The notes beneath the pieces were generated by a model. It was not told the origin of the DNA. It made no database searches and saw only the letters and a program-made list of their open reading frames with translations. A stretch of 64,000 nt of DNA from Tigriopus japonicus. Its lineage: Eukaryota; Arthropoda; Copepoda; Harpacticoida; Harpacticidae. This document shows positions 25,941 to 39,589 of the stretch, in pieces (positions within the stretch are counted from its first letter, which is position 1; the number at the start of each line of letters is the position of its first letter). The stretch is from contig CM021316.1 in NCBI GenBank assembly GCA_010645155.1, positions 5,600,954 to 5,664,953 of the forward strand. The letters are read 5' to 3'. A program made the position numbers and the translations under genes.

Positions 25941-27422
25941 TCTGAAAAGCCATCAGCAACGACATTTTTCTCGTCTACAACAAGTGAAACAGGCTGTGTT
26001 TATAACCGAGTCCTTAGTTGCCATTAAGCCCCTTTTCTTTGTGTTATTTGGAGATGAAAATCTCGCCTTACTCATCAACAAAATTCCATTATGACTTGTG
26101 CTCTGATTACAAAATCGAGACCCTCGCAATCTCCATACCAATTAGCCAATGAATTTGAACCCTTTTCGTTCGCCTTCTTTCGTCTTGTCTCCTTAGAACG
26201 AGGAACAACAACCATAAGATTGAAACGATGCCAAAATGTGGCCATGTTTGCAACCCAAAATGCACGTTTATGAGAATATATTCATTCTGATTCCTAATTG
26301 ATGCACTTTCGTCGGCTAAGCTCTTTCTTTAGCCTCTGGGGTCGTTGTAAAATTTCGATCAAATTAGATGGCAGCCTAACAGAAAGCTGCTCCAGGAGAC
26401 AAGAAACCCTCGCTCTCCTTCCATATCCACTAATCAAGGTAGCAACCAACCAATCTAACTTCAGGAGGTCCTGATTCCTTTGAATCAGACCGTTCAAAAG
26501 AGGGCAAACTCAACTCAACCAACCAAAGGGAGCCATGGTTTCTCGACTCTGTAAAGGTACATGACAAAGAGTTAGTTTACAGTGTACATAAAGCCAACGA
26601 CGGTGATCAAGGTGCGCACATTACGCACACACCAACTACAACTAAGCTCGGAGGACCATTACTACTCCAGGGAAATTTGTTCCCAAAAACGGAGAGCCCG
26701 ACCGTGTATGGGATCGTATGTCTTCATTGGACAAATTCGCAATTTCGACACCATTCGGGTGTTCATTAGTTCCAATTAGCTCCAAAACTCCCCCAGGAAA
26801 TGTTGTTCCATCTCGCGAACGCGCAGAGTGCTTCCACAGTTAGTAAGTACTGTGTCTGCATCGAGGACATCACTCCATGAAGTCGTGGTGCATTCTCTCT
26901 CATTTCTGTCAAGCACTTCTTTCCCTTGTCTTCGGTTCCTCTCCGTGGATTTGATTTGGAGAGTTCACATGACATGACACTTGCCCAGAATACAGAGTAC
27001 TACATCTGATGCTCCTTCCAAATCCAGTTTGTCAGCAGCATAGTAACATCATAGCATCAAGATACCAAGGTATCGTCGACTCATAGAACAGTGAACACAT
27101 ATTCGCGACCATGTCGCTCCTTCAAAGTCGAGTTTTCAATATATTGTCAAACATTTCGAGTTCCCTTTTTCGGGTTCCCGCCTAAGATCGATTGGATACA
27201 CCATCCCAAATTGGCCTTGGCTCGCCTTCAAGACTTTCCCTCTCTCTTAAAAAGAGACAACGAGCGTTGGTAGAGGCCAGATGAACAACTAAGGCTGCTT
27301 GTAACGTGCGTACGTACTTTTGCCCTTGACTTGTTGTGTTGTTCCATTTTGAAAGTTCGAATTATGTTGTCGTCCCACAAAACATCGGAGTAGTCGGGAA
27401 ACAACGCAGTGTACACTTGACC
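25941..27422. other. Intergenic stretch between RASSF and PHKA
   Basis: No coding ORF or recognised repeat. It should contain the RASSF 3' UTR and the PHKA promoter and 5' UTR. Confidence 0.4.
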
Positions 27423-30400
27423 ATGAGAAGTCGGAGCAATTCCGCCGTGCGATTGGACATCTTCAATCGGATTGTGCACAAGACCATCCTCCGATATCAG
27501 GTCAGTAACATCTCCATTAACTACCCGTTATATTCATTTGGATCATCAATCCTCTTTTGGTTGCAGAACCCGGTGACGGGTCTTTTACCCGCCTCCGAGC
27601 ACAATGATCACGCCTGGATTCGGGACAATGTGTACTCCATTTTGGCCGTCTGGTCTTTGGCCTCAGCTTATAAGAAGGCTGCCGATCTGGATGAGGACAG
27701 GTCCAAGGTCAATGAAGACTCCTTAACATGATTAATTGTCATTCCTATTCAATCCCAATTCATCCTGATCTTCCTTTTAGACCCACGAGTTGGAGCAAGC
27801 CACAGTCAAATGTATGAGAGGTCTCCTGACCTGCATGATGAGGCAAAGTGATCGAGTGGAGCGATTCAAGGAGACCTTCTCTCCCAAGGACTCGATTCAT
27901 GCCAAATTCTCTTCCGAAACTGGTCTTCCCGTAAGATTGAGAAACCTTGATATTCCTAAACGAAAGGTTTGAAAGTACAGGAATAACTGTGATGGATTGC
28001 AGGTGGTTGGTGATGAAGATTGGGGACACTTCCAAGTGGATTCTATTTCACTTTATTTGTTGACTTTGGCCCAAATGACGGCCTCGGGCATGCAGATCAT
28101 TTTCTCCTTGGATGAAGTGGCCTTTGTTCAAAACCTGGTCTTTTACATCGAAGCAGCTTACTGCACACCAGTAATATGGATCCCTCGTGAGTCTTTATTG
28201 GTAATGGGTATTGAACTCGTTATTTTTGTGCCACCAGGACTATGGTATCTGGGAGCGAGGTGATAAAACAAACATGGGGATCGTGGAGCTGAATTCGAGT
28301 TCCATTGGTATGGCCAAGGCCGCTTTGGAGGCTGTCAATGAATTGGACCTTTTCGGTGCTCGTGGTGGAAGTGCCTCAGTGATCCACGTGATGGCAGATG
28401 AGACCCAAAAATGCCATGCTGTTCTAGAGGTGATAATCAAGAGAGTAATAAGTCGATGCAACATCTCATGATTGCCTTGAACATTTTAGTCCATGCTCCC
28501 GAGAGAATCGTTGTCTAAGGAAACAGACGCAGCTCTTCTTACGGTAATTGGGTTTCCAGCCTTTGCCGTGGAAACTCCGGAATTGATTAAGAAAACGTGT
28601 GACGAGGTCATTACTAAGCTGGGTGGCAAATACGGATGCCGCAGATTCCTCCGAGATGGCTATAAAAATCCAAGAGAGGTAATAATAGTGCATGGATCCT
28701 TCCGTCTTTTTTTTTGAGTGATTGTTGAATATTCCTTGGTTCGCTTCAAGAACTCGACCAAACTTCATTACGAACCTTGGGAGTTGCGACTCTTTGAGAA
28801 CACGGAGTGTCAGTGGCCTTTATTCTTTTGCTACATGGTGGTTAATTCATGTTTCGTGGGCGATCGTGAGACTGCCCTTCAATATTCTGAGGCATTGGAC
28901 GACGTCATGGTGAAATCTGGGGATGGCATCAAATGGGTTCCCGAGCTGTACTCTGTGTCCTTGGAAGACACCCCCAAAGAAGAGTTGGAACCGGGATCTC
29001 AAGCTCGGATTCCAATGGGTCGTGTCCCATTTATGTGGGCACAATCGCTCTACGTGATTGGACGTTTGATCATGGAGAATTTCATCGCAGTCGGGGAATT
29101 GGACCCAATCAACCGAAGATTGAGCACCCTCAAAAGACCCGATGTTGTGGTGCAGGTATGTTAATTTGGAAACGGAAGAACCCGGATCAGAGGCTTGTCA
29201 TGGTTATGGTATACTCCATAGGTGGTGGTTTTGGCCAAGGATCGCAAGATTAAAGAGTTATTGGCTACACATGAGATTGAAGTGAAAACCATGGGTGAAG
29301 TTAGCCCCATCGAAGTTCATCCGGCTCGAGTCTTGTCTCATCTCTACACCTTCTTAGGTAAAAGAATAATGAATAATTATAATCCCTCCCACATGGAATG
29401 AAATCAATGTTTTACTCATTACAGGCAAAAACGAAAAACTAGGCTTGACCGGCCGTAAAAATCGTGATGTTGGTATCTTGTCCACGAGCAAATTGTACAA
29501 GATCGGCGAAAGAATCTTTGCTTTCACACCACAGGTAAGATTCTAAGCAAATTATTGCAATTCATGAAGAGAAGCAGTATTTCTTTTTTTTTCGGTCAGA
29601 GATTTGACGTATCCAGGAACTACATGGATTGCGACATCTCGCTCATGATGACCACGCTTGAGTACGGATTGAACAACCTTTCGACTTGTTGGAAGGCCTC
29701 CGGTAGGCCACTCATTACACTCATTCTCGGAGAAACCATGCTTGGTAAGGACCTTCAGTTTTTCATTTCTATGTCTAGCCTGAAATTGAATTCCATCGTA
29801 GATAATGGCAAAATTCATCCGGCTATGTTGTCCAGTTTGAAGAAGCTCCAGAACGGCTACATCAATGGAGCACGTGTGACATTCGGCAACTTTGAGCAAT
29901 TCCTGTCTACGTCTTGCATCACCAATTTGAGTTTTTTGGGAGCAGTGGAAGAGGGCCAACCCGATCGTCTCTTGCCAAGTGTGGAAAAGTGAGACAATCT
30001 AAATTTCTTGGGGAATACCTTTCCAGACTAACTTTCTGAACGCATTCCTCCTAACCTCATTCTAGGCAGAAGTACGTTCTCATTCCTCATCCCATAACTA
30101 CTCACCCCTTCTGCGACTTTGAAGCTATACTCTTTAACAATCTTTTCCCAAATAGAACATGGAAAAGGCGTCATTCGATTATTTTTTTCCAAATTCCAGA
30201 TACCTGACAGATCAAATGGGGAAATCGGCTGCTTCCCTATTTTCTCTTCTGAAAACCAAGGGACAATCTTCTCAAGGAGTTGCCATGAAACGGTTTTCAG
30301 TCCGTGGATCTGTCCGAAGATCTAGATCACTCAAATTGGGAGGCGAATCTCGTAAGAGAAGAACTTGATTCAAGATGGCTCATGTCTCTTTTTTTTTGGC

Positions 30401-32916
30401 AAAGTTACCTCTGATTTTTAGTGGAAAGTTTGGAACTGAACAAATTAATGAAGCAAGAATCGACCGAAGAGCTTCTACCAAGAGACATTGATCTCGAAGC
30501 ACGATCCAGAATCATGTCAGAATCACAGTATGGACAATTGGGATTGCAAGAAGTTGTGGAAATGCTCGCCCAATCTCAGACCTTGGACGAACAAGGTGAT
30601 ATCATGCACTACCTGGTTTATTGCTACGGATTGGATCAAAAAATCAAGGTTCAACGTGTAAGCATTGATGTAGCAGTTAATGAAAGAAAACTGATTGCAT
30701 GCTCATAACACTTCTAAATATGACCTTAGACCGGTGAAGATGTTTGTGTTCGAGATCTCCTGAGGACCCTTTATGAAGCAGCTTGCTCGAAGAAGCATTG
30801 GGGTTTAGTGCGTCATTGCGCTGGTTTCTTGGGCAAGAAAGTGGAGGACTTGTCCAAATCGGTGACAGATCTCTTGGTCCGTCAAAAACAAGTGACCGTG
30901 GGAATGCCTCCGAACAGTGAGACCAAGATATCCGGAGGCAAGCTTACTTCCACCGAACTTCGTCAAATCATTCACGAGGCTTACAACGGTGACGAGAGTA
31001 TGGCCATGCTCTCTCAAGAGTTGCTCGTGTATTTGGCCATGTTCATCCAGACTGAACCCCAACTCTTCCACGGGATGTTAAGGCTCCGGATTGGACTAAT
31101 CATTCAAGTGATGGCCATGGAGTTGGCTCGAAGGTAGGACAGAAAGGTTGGTCAGAGTGAGATTGAATATGATGACGAAATCGTTTTTTCTTCTATATTA
31201 AGTCTGAAGTTGAAGACTGAGGATGCCTCGGAGGAATTGATCAATATTTCTCCTTTTGAAATGCGTCGCCTTCTCCATCACATTATGTCTGGTCGAGAAT
31301 TTGGCATCCACAAATTGGAGAGCGGCTACAGCATCGTTTGCGACCATGCCACAGTCTCAAAGGTATCTTTCAGAAGTTCAGAGCTCTATGGTAACGAAAA
31401 TAGATCTAGAAACTGCCTTACTAAATCCTTGTACAAGTACTTTAAAAGAGTGGCATATAGTGCCCTGCAATAGTAGAAGTAATTTTAACGGAGGAGACCA
31501 TTTCAGAATCGCAAGGGAGCAATTAGGAAATGGAGGCAGTTACGAAATGTCACGGTAAATCATTTACAATATCATCGGTGCATGAGGTTCACTGTATCAT
31601 TTCTGCTTTAACTAAGCCTTGCTTGGGCAAGGTCAATTCACCCCTAAGCCTTTCTTATTGGTTTCATCCGAGCATCTCTTTCAATTCAGATCGGAACACC
31701 CGATCTGGTTTTTCCTCACCTCTACTCTTTGATTGTTCTTCATAATTGTCTTTGCAATTCGTCTGCGTCTTAGGTCAATTTCATGCCGTCATCCAATTCT
31801 TTGTCTGCCATTCATAATTCATTCAAATTATCTAGCGGTTTGACTTCCATCTCTATCTTGCTCCTGCATGCCCCATTTTTGTAGAAGTTTAACATCCTTA
31901 GAGTATCTAGAATATTCAATGAACCATAAATTTGATCGAGGGTCGAATTTTCTTCTTCAGAAATACATCCAGAAAGTGCGCAAAAGCTCTCGCGATTGCC
32001 TTCCTCCTCCCAAACATGAACTCACTCCTGAAGTCAAGGTATGGATGGACCTAGTGAAACCTTTTAAATTCACAATTTTTCTACGTTGAGCTTTTATTTC
32101 ACAGAGAAAGGCCCTTTCTGTGAGTGCAATTCCAGTTCCAAGCGTGATCATGGAAAAGAAAGAGTCTCAGGATGGCTCCGATGAAGACAGTGACGACGAT
32201 ATCGAGCGCCAAGGGTCCTGGATGAGGAGACGGTGTCTGGATGGAGCCTTGAATCGAGTACCAAGGGGATTTTACGAGAAGATCTGGAAAGTGCTACTCA
32301 AGTGCAACGTTCTGTCCATTGAGGGCAACACGCTAGAGACGTCCTTGACACAAGAGGTAACCACCGATGAATAATTCATCAACTACTATCTATAAGACCC
32401 TGCACTCTTCAGATGACTCGAGGCGAAATGAAATTCGCTTTGCGAGTAGAAGGTGCTCTGAACACCATTCCTGAACCCGAATACCGTCAGCTCATGGTGG
32501 AAGCTCTCATGGTTCTGTCTTTGGCGGCAGAATATGAAGTTGTGCCTCATTTTGGTCAGATCGTCAAAGTCGAGAACATTGTTACAACGGCCAACAAGTT
32601 CTTCTTGATTGATCAGGTACGAAATCATTTCGCGTTGAAAGTGCTGAAAAAATACCTTTTTAATGGTTCAACAAATATTTTCTTGTAGTTTAATGCCAAG
32701 GGCGACGCCACGCTTTGCTGTGCCAATAATCACGAAGGTAATGTAGGAACCCGTGGACAGCCGTTGAATTGCCAAGGAGCTGCTGGAATTTGCAGACACT
32801 TTTATGACTCTGCTCCAAGCGGAACCTTTGGAACGATGACCTACTTGGTTCGAGCTTGCTCTTCCGTAATCGAAACGCTTCCTAAGGAGGGACACATTGA
32901 TTGCTCCATCGCTTGA
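27423..32916 (+). CDS. PHKA: Phosphorylase b kinase regulatory subunit alpha
   Basis: Nineteen exons: 27423-27500, 27567-27707, 27781-27930, 28003-28170, 28238-28429, 28490-28678, 28751-29155, 29222-29357, 29425-29534, 29600-29744, 29802-29988, 30200-30351, 30422-30657, 30730-31133, 31203-31362, 31961-32038, 32105-32356, 32413-32616, 32689-32916. All junctions keep phase and give 1204 residues, matching the roughly 1220-residue family. The N-terminal half is the glucoamylase-like domain ([36 protein letters not shown]). A basic Ser/Arg patch ([13 protein letters not shown]) precedes the C-terminal regulatory region ([35 protein letters not shown]). The protein ends CSIA, a CaaX box consistent with the known farnesylation of PHKA. 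The alpha subunit restrains the gamma catalytic subunit that activates glycogen phosphorylase. Most introns are 56-73 bp; two are longer (211 and 598 bp) and flank the regulatory region. Confidence 0.95.
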
Positions 32917-33002
32917 ACAAGTTCGCTCAATTTCCACATTTGTTTGCTAGTATACATGTTAATAACATTAGAGCGCGCGGTGAATACAATTTATCTTTGT
33001 CA

Positions 33003-36000
33003 CTAGCGATTGCTTTGTCTCACGGAAGGCCGATTGAGACCATCTTCGAACGCCTTTATATTCAAAGTGACTTTCTGTCCAGCTCGCCAACTTCGACCGT
33101 CACTATCCACGAGCTGAGTCTCGATCGTGACCAAATGAGATCCAGCAACGGCAAATGGAACCAGAAATTGAGCTGTGAAGAAGTCGTTGTGAGGAATAGC
33201 CTTCTCTTCCAAAGTCTGGTTGCATTCGGAAACTTTTCGTGGCTCCAAAGCCGATGATTTGTTGGCATTCACAAGTGATGAGTGAAGTGAGATCATGACG
33301 TACTCCACAATTCGAAAGGGTTTGGTTGTTTGATGAGCAGCTGTAATCACGCCTTCGACTTTGATGGCGAATTGTTGCGATGTGGAGACGCCCACAGGTT
33401 CCCCTGACGATCGGGGTTGGGGTGTGACTGCCAATTTTAAATGCGTTTGTTGTAAGGATTGGAAAAAGAAACGAGGCAAACCCAAAGGCGAGGAAATAAG
33501 CAAAGCAATCACTTGGAATAAGCAATCCGTGTGAATGTTCGTGATTGGCTGAATGGAAGGATCTGAGATTTGTCTGAAGCACGAAGCCACTTTTTCGCAC
33601 GTGTTGATCAAGTCTTGGATCTCAATCCCATAATCGTTTATGCTTTTGTCCAAGTTGGGGTTGAATTCGACGCTGAGATCTTGGAAGATGGTCCCTTGTA
33701 GAGAACTTTTCAAACAAATACCTTCGATCCATTTTGAGATGGATGCGTTGATCTGTTGTAGAAGCTGGAGTTGAACAAGTGTGACGTGATCCGCATCAAA
33801 TGAGGTCTGGTAGAGCTCGCTGAACATTCTGCTCACGTTTAAGAAGCCTTGAACACATTTCCGTAGCAATTGCGTGATCCGCCCACATCGCTGTAGATCA
33901 TCATGCGATTGCTTGGCTTGAGAACTAGCAATGGCAGGAGGTGGGGCAGCTCTGAGGCTGTGACATGAAAAGAGCAATTGCCCCAGAGCGTGGAGCATCT
34001 CACTTCGGCATTTCAAGTAACTGGAATCAATATAAACACGTACTTTTACGATGAAGATATTTTCTTGCACACATTTTCTTGTTCGAAGCGAACTACTCGA
34101 CTTACCTAACTTGGAACTCGTGATGTTTTGATTGAGTCGTGGCAGCGGTAAACGAGGCAATGCCTAGCAGAATGCTCGACTTGCCTGAAGTAATCCTTGC
34201 TACAATGTCATTATTCTCCGAATCGTTTAAAAGGGCCTCACCCTCACAAATATGCTCCATTCCTTAGAAATCATTCATATTTAATGCAATTGACCAGACG
34301 AATTTTGAAAGAGGCAACTTTTCTTACCATTGAGCCAAAAGTAGAAGTGCTCGGAGGACACCAATCCGGCCAAGTTTTTGAATATCGTCTGTGCTTGAGC
34401 GAAATGACCATAACGACAGAGATTCCGTGCCAATCGATAGGCAGACCAACCTTCAAAGTTGTTCACGCAATCTTTCAAAACCAATGAGGCTTCTTTGGTC
34501 CACGAATGACCTTTCATAGTTTGACAGAGCGCCGTAAGAAGAAAGTTGAAGACCAGATCCCGATTGGGTGACTCCTCTTCTTCGCCAAGAGTCACAATGG
34601 CATTACAGATCTGAGGCAGGAGTGGCTTGAGAACGCCCGATTTCACGTGCCCAAGGGAGACCAAGACCTCTGCCACCAGAGGCATCGATGGGTTTTCAGG
34701 CGAGAGAGTGTCGCCCACGATATCCACAAACTGATCACAAGCCTCGGGATGGACTTGACACAAAAGCACAAGACACTGCATGCACTCTTTCAGCACTTTG
34801 GTCGTGGAGGTTTTGACCTTCAACGTATTTAGGAGCAAGAATAAAGCCTCAATGGCCATGATGGCTTCACTGCTCACGTCCACACCTGTTCGTAAATACA
34901 TGAAGAGTATATATGAATACATGAATTGTGATTTAATACATTAAGTATCATCTCATCAATGGGCAACTATTTACCGTCGATGTAGTGAAGCTCTCGTTTA
35001 CAGTTGATGGCAATTTGGGTCATGAGTTTGTTGCCGTACGCGACACAAAACAGATTAGTTCCATAGCAACATTTCTCAGCCAATTGTAGAACCGGCGATT
35101 GGGCGTTTTCCAAAGGAAACAGTTCAATGGAGGCGTGTTCAATTAGATCGCACAAAATGGACAGAGCCCCACATCGTTCTTCTTCGGATTCGGATTCACT
35201 GGCAAACTGAATAACAGTCAACACATTTTCGGATGATCCATCCATGGACCACAAGTGAGCATAATCCTCACTCGCCAAGAACCGTAAATCCGACAAAACC
35301 CGCTTTTTGACCGAGGTTCTCGAATCCGTTCGCAAATAGGCCAAAAGCAATTGAACTTGATCTGGAATAGCCACCAAGGTTCGTCCAGAGAGCAAAGTCA
35401 ACGTATGAAGGGTAACGCAAACGAAATCGGCCGATGGATATCCATCCAGCATTTGAACGCAAGTCTCGCGCACATTGCAAGCCGTTTGCGCATCATGATG
35501 CATGTGCTGATAGATGGGAATGAGTTTGAGCTTCATTTCTAAAGGCATAGCATGACCACGGATCATTTCCGAGATTTTGTCACACATATTGGTGGCGAAC
35601 ATCTGGGACTGGGCGGCAAACTTGCCCGAAGCAAAAATGGCCCCTTGCAACTCGACCGTGTCGTGAGAATCCAAGGCGTTGCGAATACTGTGATGCACTT
35701 GTTTTCTTTCCGGAATAATTTCCGCAATGGCACCTAACGTTCTAAAACGGTTAAAGAGACAATAGAAAACGACTGTTGGGCTCCGGGTAAAATTTTCAAT
35801 TACCTCAAAGTCAAGGCCCGAGCCATGGCATCGTTGGAATGTAGAACTGTGACGATTCGTTTGACGAACTCGTCCACATTGGTGATCTTATCCAGATGAC
35901 GCTGACTCTGTTGAATCACGCTCAAAACGCAGAGTTTGATGAAATTGGTGCCCTGACGAAAGACATCAGCCAGCTTCAATAATGCCGAATTGATAAGGAT

Positions 36001-36664
36001 CGGGAATGGATACTTTTGAAATAATCGAGGGAAACGAACAATCGCTTCACTCTGCTCGCCCAATCGACCTAATAAACGGTTAAAAAGGAATGTTAATTAA
36101 CATCCAAGTCTCATCGACTCAAGCAATGTTCTGGTAGTAACAAACAGCTCACTATGATTAGTTCATACCAACACCACTCAAGGATGCCAGTTTAAAGACA
36201 ATAGACCTTAAGGCTCAACTAATGACCCAGAGCCTTTTAAACGGACCTTTGATCTCAACCGCATAAATCCATGTTACATCTCACTTATATCTCACAATGA
36301 AGCTAAATCATCCATCAAAAAATTCTACCGATTCACCCAAATACATGCTAGATTGCTAGACTGATTCTTTTTCAAGGTTTTTACCGCATCGTAATCCTTG
36401 ATCGAGTTCGGCCAGAGCGGAATTGGCATCGCCATCTCCGCCCAAAAGCGCTCCGGCAGCCGAATGGGCCATGTGCATCATAGGCGTGTGGCCGGTTGAG
36501 CCTCCGCCCGTGCCGCTATTGCCGCCATGACCTCCGGCGGGATTGGATCCACCCGAGGTGGTAGACCAAGCTCCACCGCCGGAATTACCGCTCCCCGAAT
36601 GTCCCATGAGCGGACCCGTGCCCGCATTAAGACCCATGGTCACGGATGGATGATGGTGATCCAT
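33003..36664 (-). CDS. INTS7: Integrator complex subunit 7
   Basis: Six minus-strand exons in coding order: 36664-36385, 36068-35804, 35741-34975, 34885-34328, 34262-34106, 34020-33003 (TAG at 33003). Phase is continuous, giving 1014 residues (human 962). The extra length is a His/Gly/Ser-rich N-terminal extension (MDHHHPSVTM..., many Gly) before the family start DANSALAELDQGLR. Strong family motifs follow: LGEQSEAIVRFPRLFQKYPF, FVKRIVTVLHSND, LKLIPIYQHMHHDA, SSEHFYFWLNG, NDLQ-type DDLQRCGRI and FDADHVTL. INTS7 is an alpha-solenoid scaffold of Integrator, which cleaves snRNA 3' ends and terminates paused Pol II. It is tail-to-tail with PHKA (86 bp between stop codons). Another in-frame ATG lies upstream, but the region between looks untranslated. 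Confidence 0.93.
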
Positions 36665-37901
<1,237 letters not shown>

Positions 37902-37963
37902 TCAAGTACTTTTTTTCAGTTATCGGATATTCAGCTAGCTAGCTCAGACTTATTTTAGTGATC

Positions 37964-38914
37964 ATGGCCAAGTTAATGGAACGCATCAAACACGAAGACC
38001 TCTATGAACTCTTGGGAATATTACCCGATTCTTCGGAAAAAGACATCAAACGAGCTTATCGTAAAAAGGCTTTACAATGGCATCCGGACAAGAACCCCGA
38101 CGACCCTTTGGCGGCCCAAGCTTTTCACAAACTCTCAGATGCCTACGAGGTCTTGACCGATCCCGAAGTCAAAAAGGCCTACGATCAAGTGCTCAAGGCC
38201 CGTCAGGCCCAAGTCATTCGCAACAAGCAACTCGACGCCAAACGACGAAAACTGAAGGACGATCTCGAAGCTCGGGAACGCCAAGCCCAAGAAACGGCCT
38301 TCCAAACCGTGGTGGAACGATTGTCGGAAGAAGAAAAGTTAGCTCGCGAGATTGAGCGACTGCGAAGAGAAGGTTCCCGCGTTTTAGAAGAGGAACAAGA
38401 GCGATTGAGTCGGGAAATCCGTGGCGAAAAGAGTCGTCCATCCGTAGTTCCTCCATCTGAACCTAATCAAACCTCGACGCAAAATGAGTCGGTCAAACTC
38501 AAAGTGCGATGGAAGGACGATAACGCTTATGATCAAGAGAAACTTCGCCAGATCTTTGCCAAGTACGGCGATGTGGGCGAAGTGATCGTATTGGGCAAAC
38601 CGGGTAAAATGAGCGGCTTAGTCGAGATGATGTCCCGAGGTGCGGCTGAATTGGCGGCGCAAATCGAGACTGGTTTCATGAATCAGCCGCTTAAAATCAA
38701 ACTCATTGCCGAGAATGGCACATCGAACTCGGGGCAAAGCCGGTCGGAATCCGCGTTTACGCCCAATGGAGGTGGAGCCTTGTTTGCCTCCGCTGAAACG
38801 ATCGCCCGTGCCAATGACTTTGAAAGCTTAGTGATGCGAAAACTCCGTCAAGAAGAGGAGCGAAAACGGCTCATTCGCGAAATCGAAGAACAAGACGCTC
38901 GGGATGCCGTCTAG
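37964..38914 (+). CDS. DNAJC17: DnaJ homolog subfamily C member 17
   Basis: Single-exon, 316 residues (human 304). The ATG at 37964 (MAKLMERIKHEDLYELLG) is chosen over an upstream in-frame GTG. The J domain at about 12-77 carries the HPD signature at 40-42 (WHPDKNPDD). A charged coiled coil (RLSEEEKLAREIERLRREG) and an RRM-like fold at about 177-250 follow (KLKVRWKDDN...LRQIFAKYGDVGEVIVLG). The end is Arg/Glu-rich. DNAJC17 is a nuclear J protein tied to pre-mRNA splicing and transcription. The 62-bp gap to the upstream stop lacks AATAAA but contains TTTTTTTCAG and TTATTTTAG, possible acceptors (see findings). Confidence 0.93.
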   Translation: MAKLMERIKHEDLYELLGILPDSSEKDIKRAYRKKALQWHPDKNPDDPLAAQAFHKLSDAYEVLTDPEVKKAYDQVLKARQAQVIRNKQLDAKRRKLKDDLEARERQAQETAFQTVVERLSEEEKLAREIERLRREGSRVLEEEQERLSREIRGEKSRPSVVPPSEPNQTSTQNESVKLKVRWKDDNAYDQEKLRQIFAKYGDVGEVIVLGKPGKMSGLVEMMSRGAAELAAQIETGFMNQPLKIKLIAENGTSNSGQSRSESAFTPNGGGALFASAETIARANDFESLVMRKLRQEEERKRLIREIEEQDARDAV

Positions 38915-39589
38915 GCCGACAATATTGGTCAACATTGTGTGAATTGGAACTAAGCCCCAAGAAAATATATCAAGTCAAAACTGTATAACCTTTTAAGTTC
39001 CTTTGATTGCCTGACCAAAAACGATAACTTTATTGTCTATTGCAAAAAAAAAAAAAAATCTCTTATGACAAGGGTGAAAGATAGACTTTAAAACGCGGTC
39101 TTAGTGATCTCGCGACGGAATCACTCAAAAATTATGAAAGAAAAAATCATCGGAATCGATTCCCATACGAATAGCTCAACCTCGTCTCGCCCTTTCAGCC
39201 TCAATCTTGAAGTTTTTGCTCGAGGCAGTCGCTTGGGATCTTGGATTGTTGTTCAGCTGAATCGTTTTCAGCTAACATCACAACAGATATTCGCCATTTC
39301 TGGGACTAGCGCTCTCTCTCACTCTTTCCCTAAGCTCTTCATTCTTGGGCACACTTTCAAGTTAGAATTTCCTCTTGGTTTGGTGCACCTCTTTAGGTAA
39401 TATCTCAAGACACATTTTAATCCACGGTTTTTCACTCCTAATAATTGGAAAGCGTATGCGTTAAAGAACGAGCAATCTCTGAAGTGTTCCATTAATATTT
39501 TGCAATAGAATTCGTAATGCATTGATTGCGCTTTTGCCTTCATTCACGTATCCCACTGTCTTCTTTTCTTATCATTGTAGCCGATCAAA
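38915..39589. other. Intergenic stretch between DNAJC17 and UQCRQ
   Basis: No gene. A 15-base A run near 39043-39057 and a strong acceptor (CATTGTAG) about 10 nt before the UQCRQ ATG, which implies an upstream non-coding exon, are the only visible features. Confidence 0.4.

Noticed and set aside
30066..30190. Alternative PHKA exon starting GCAGAAGTACG
   Set aside because: Reads into a stop. Skipping to the acceptor at 30199 gives an uninterrupted family-like sequence ([11 protein letters not shown]).
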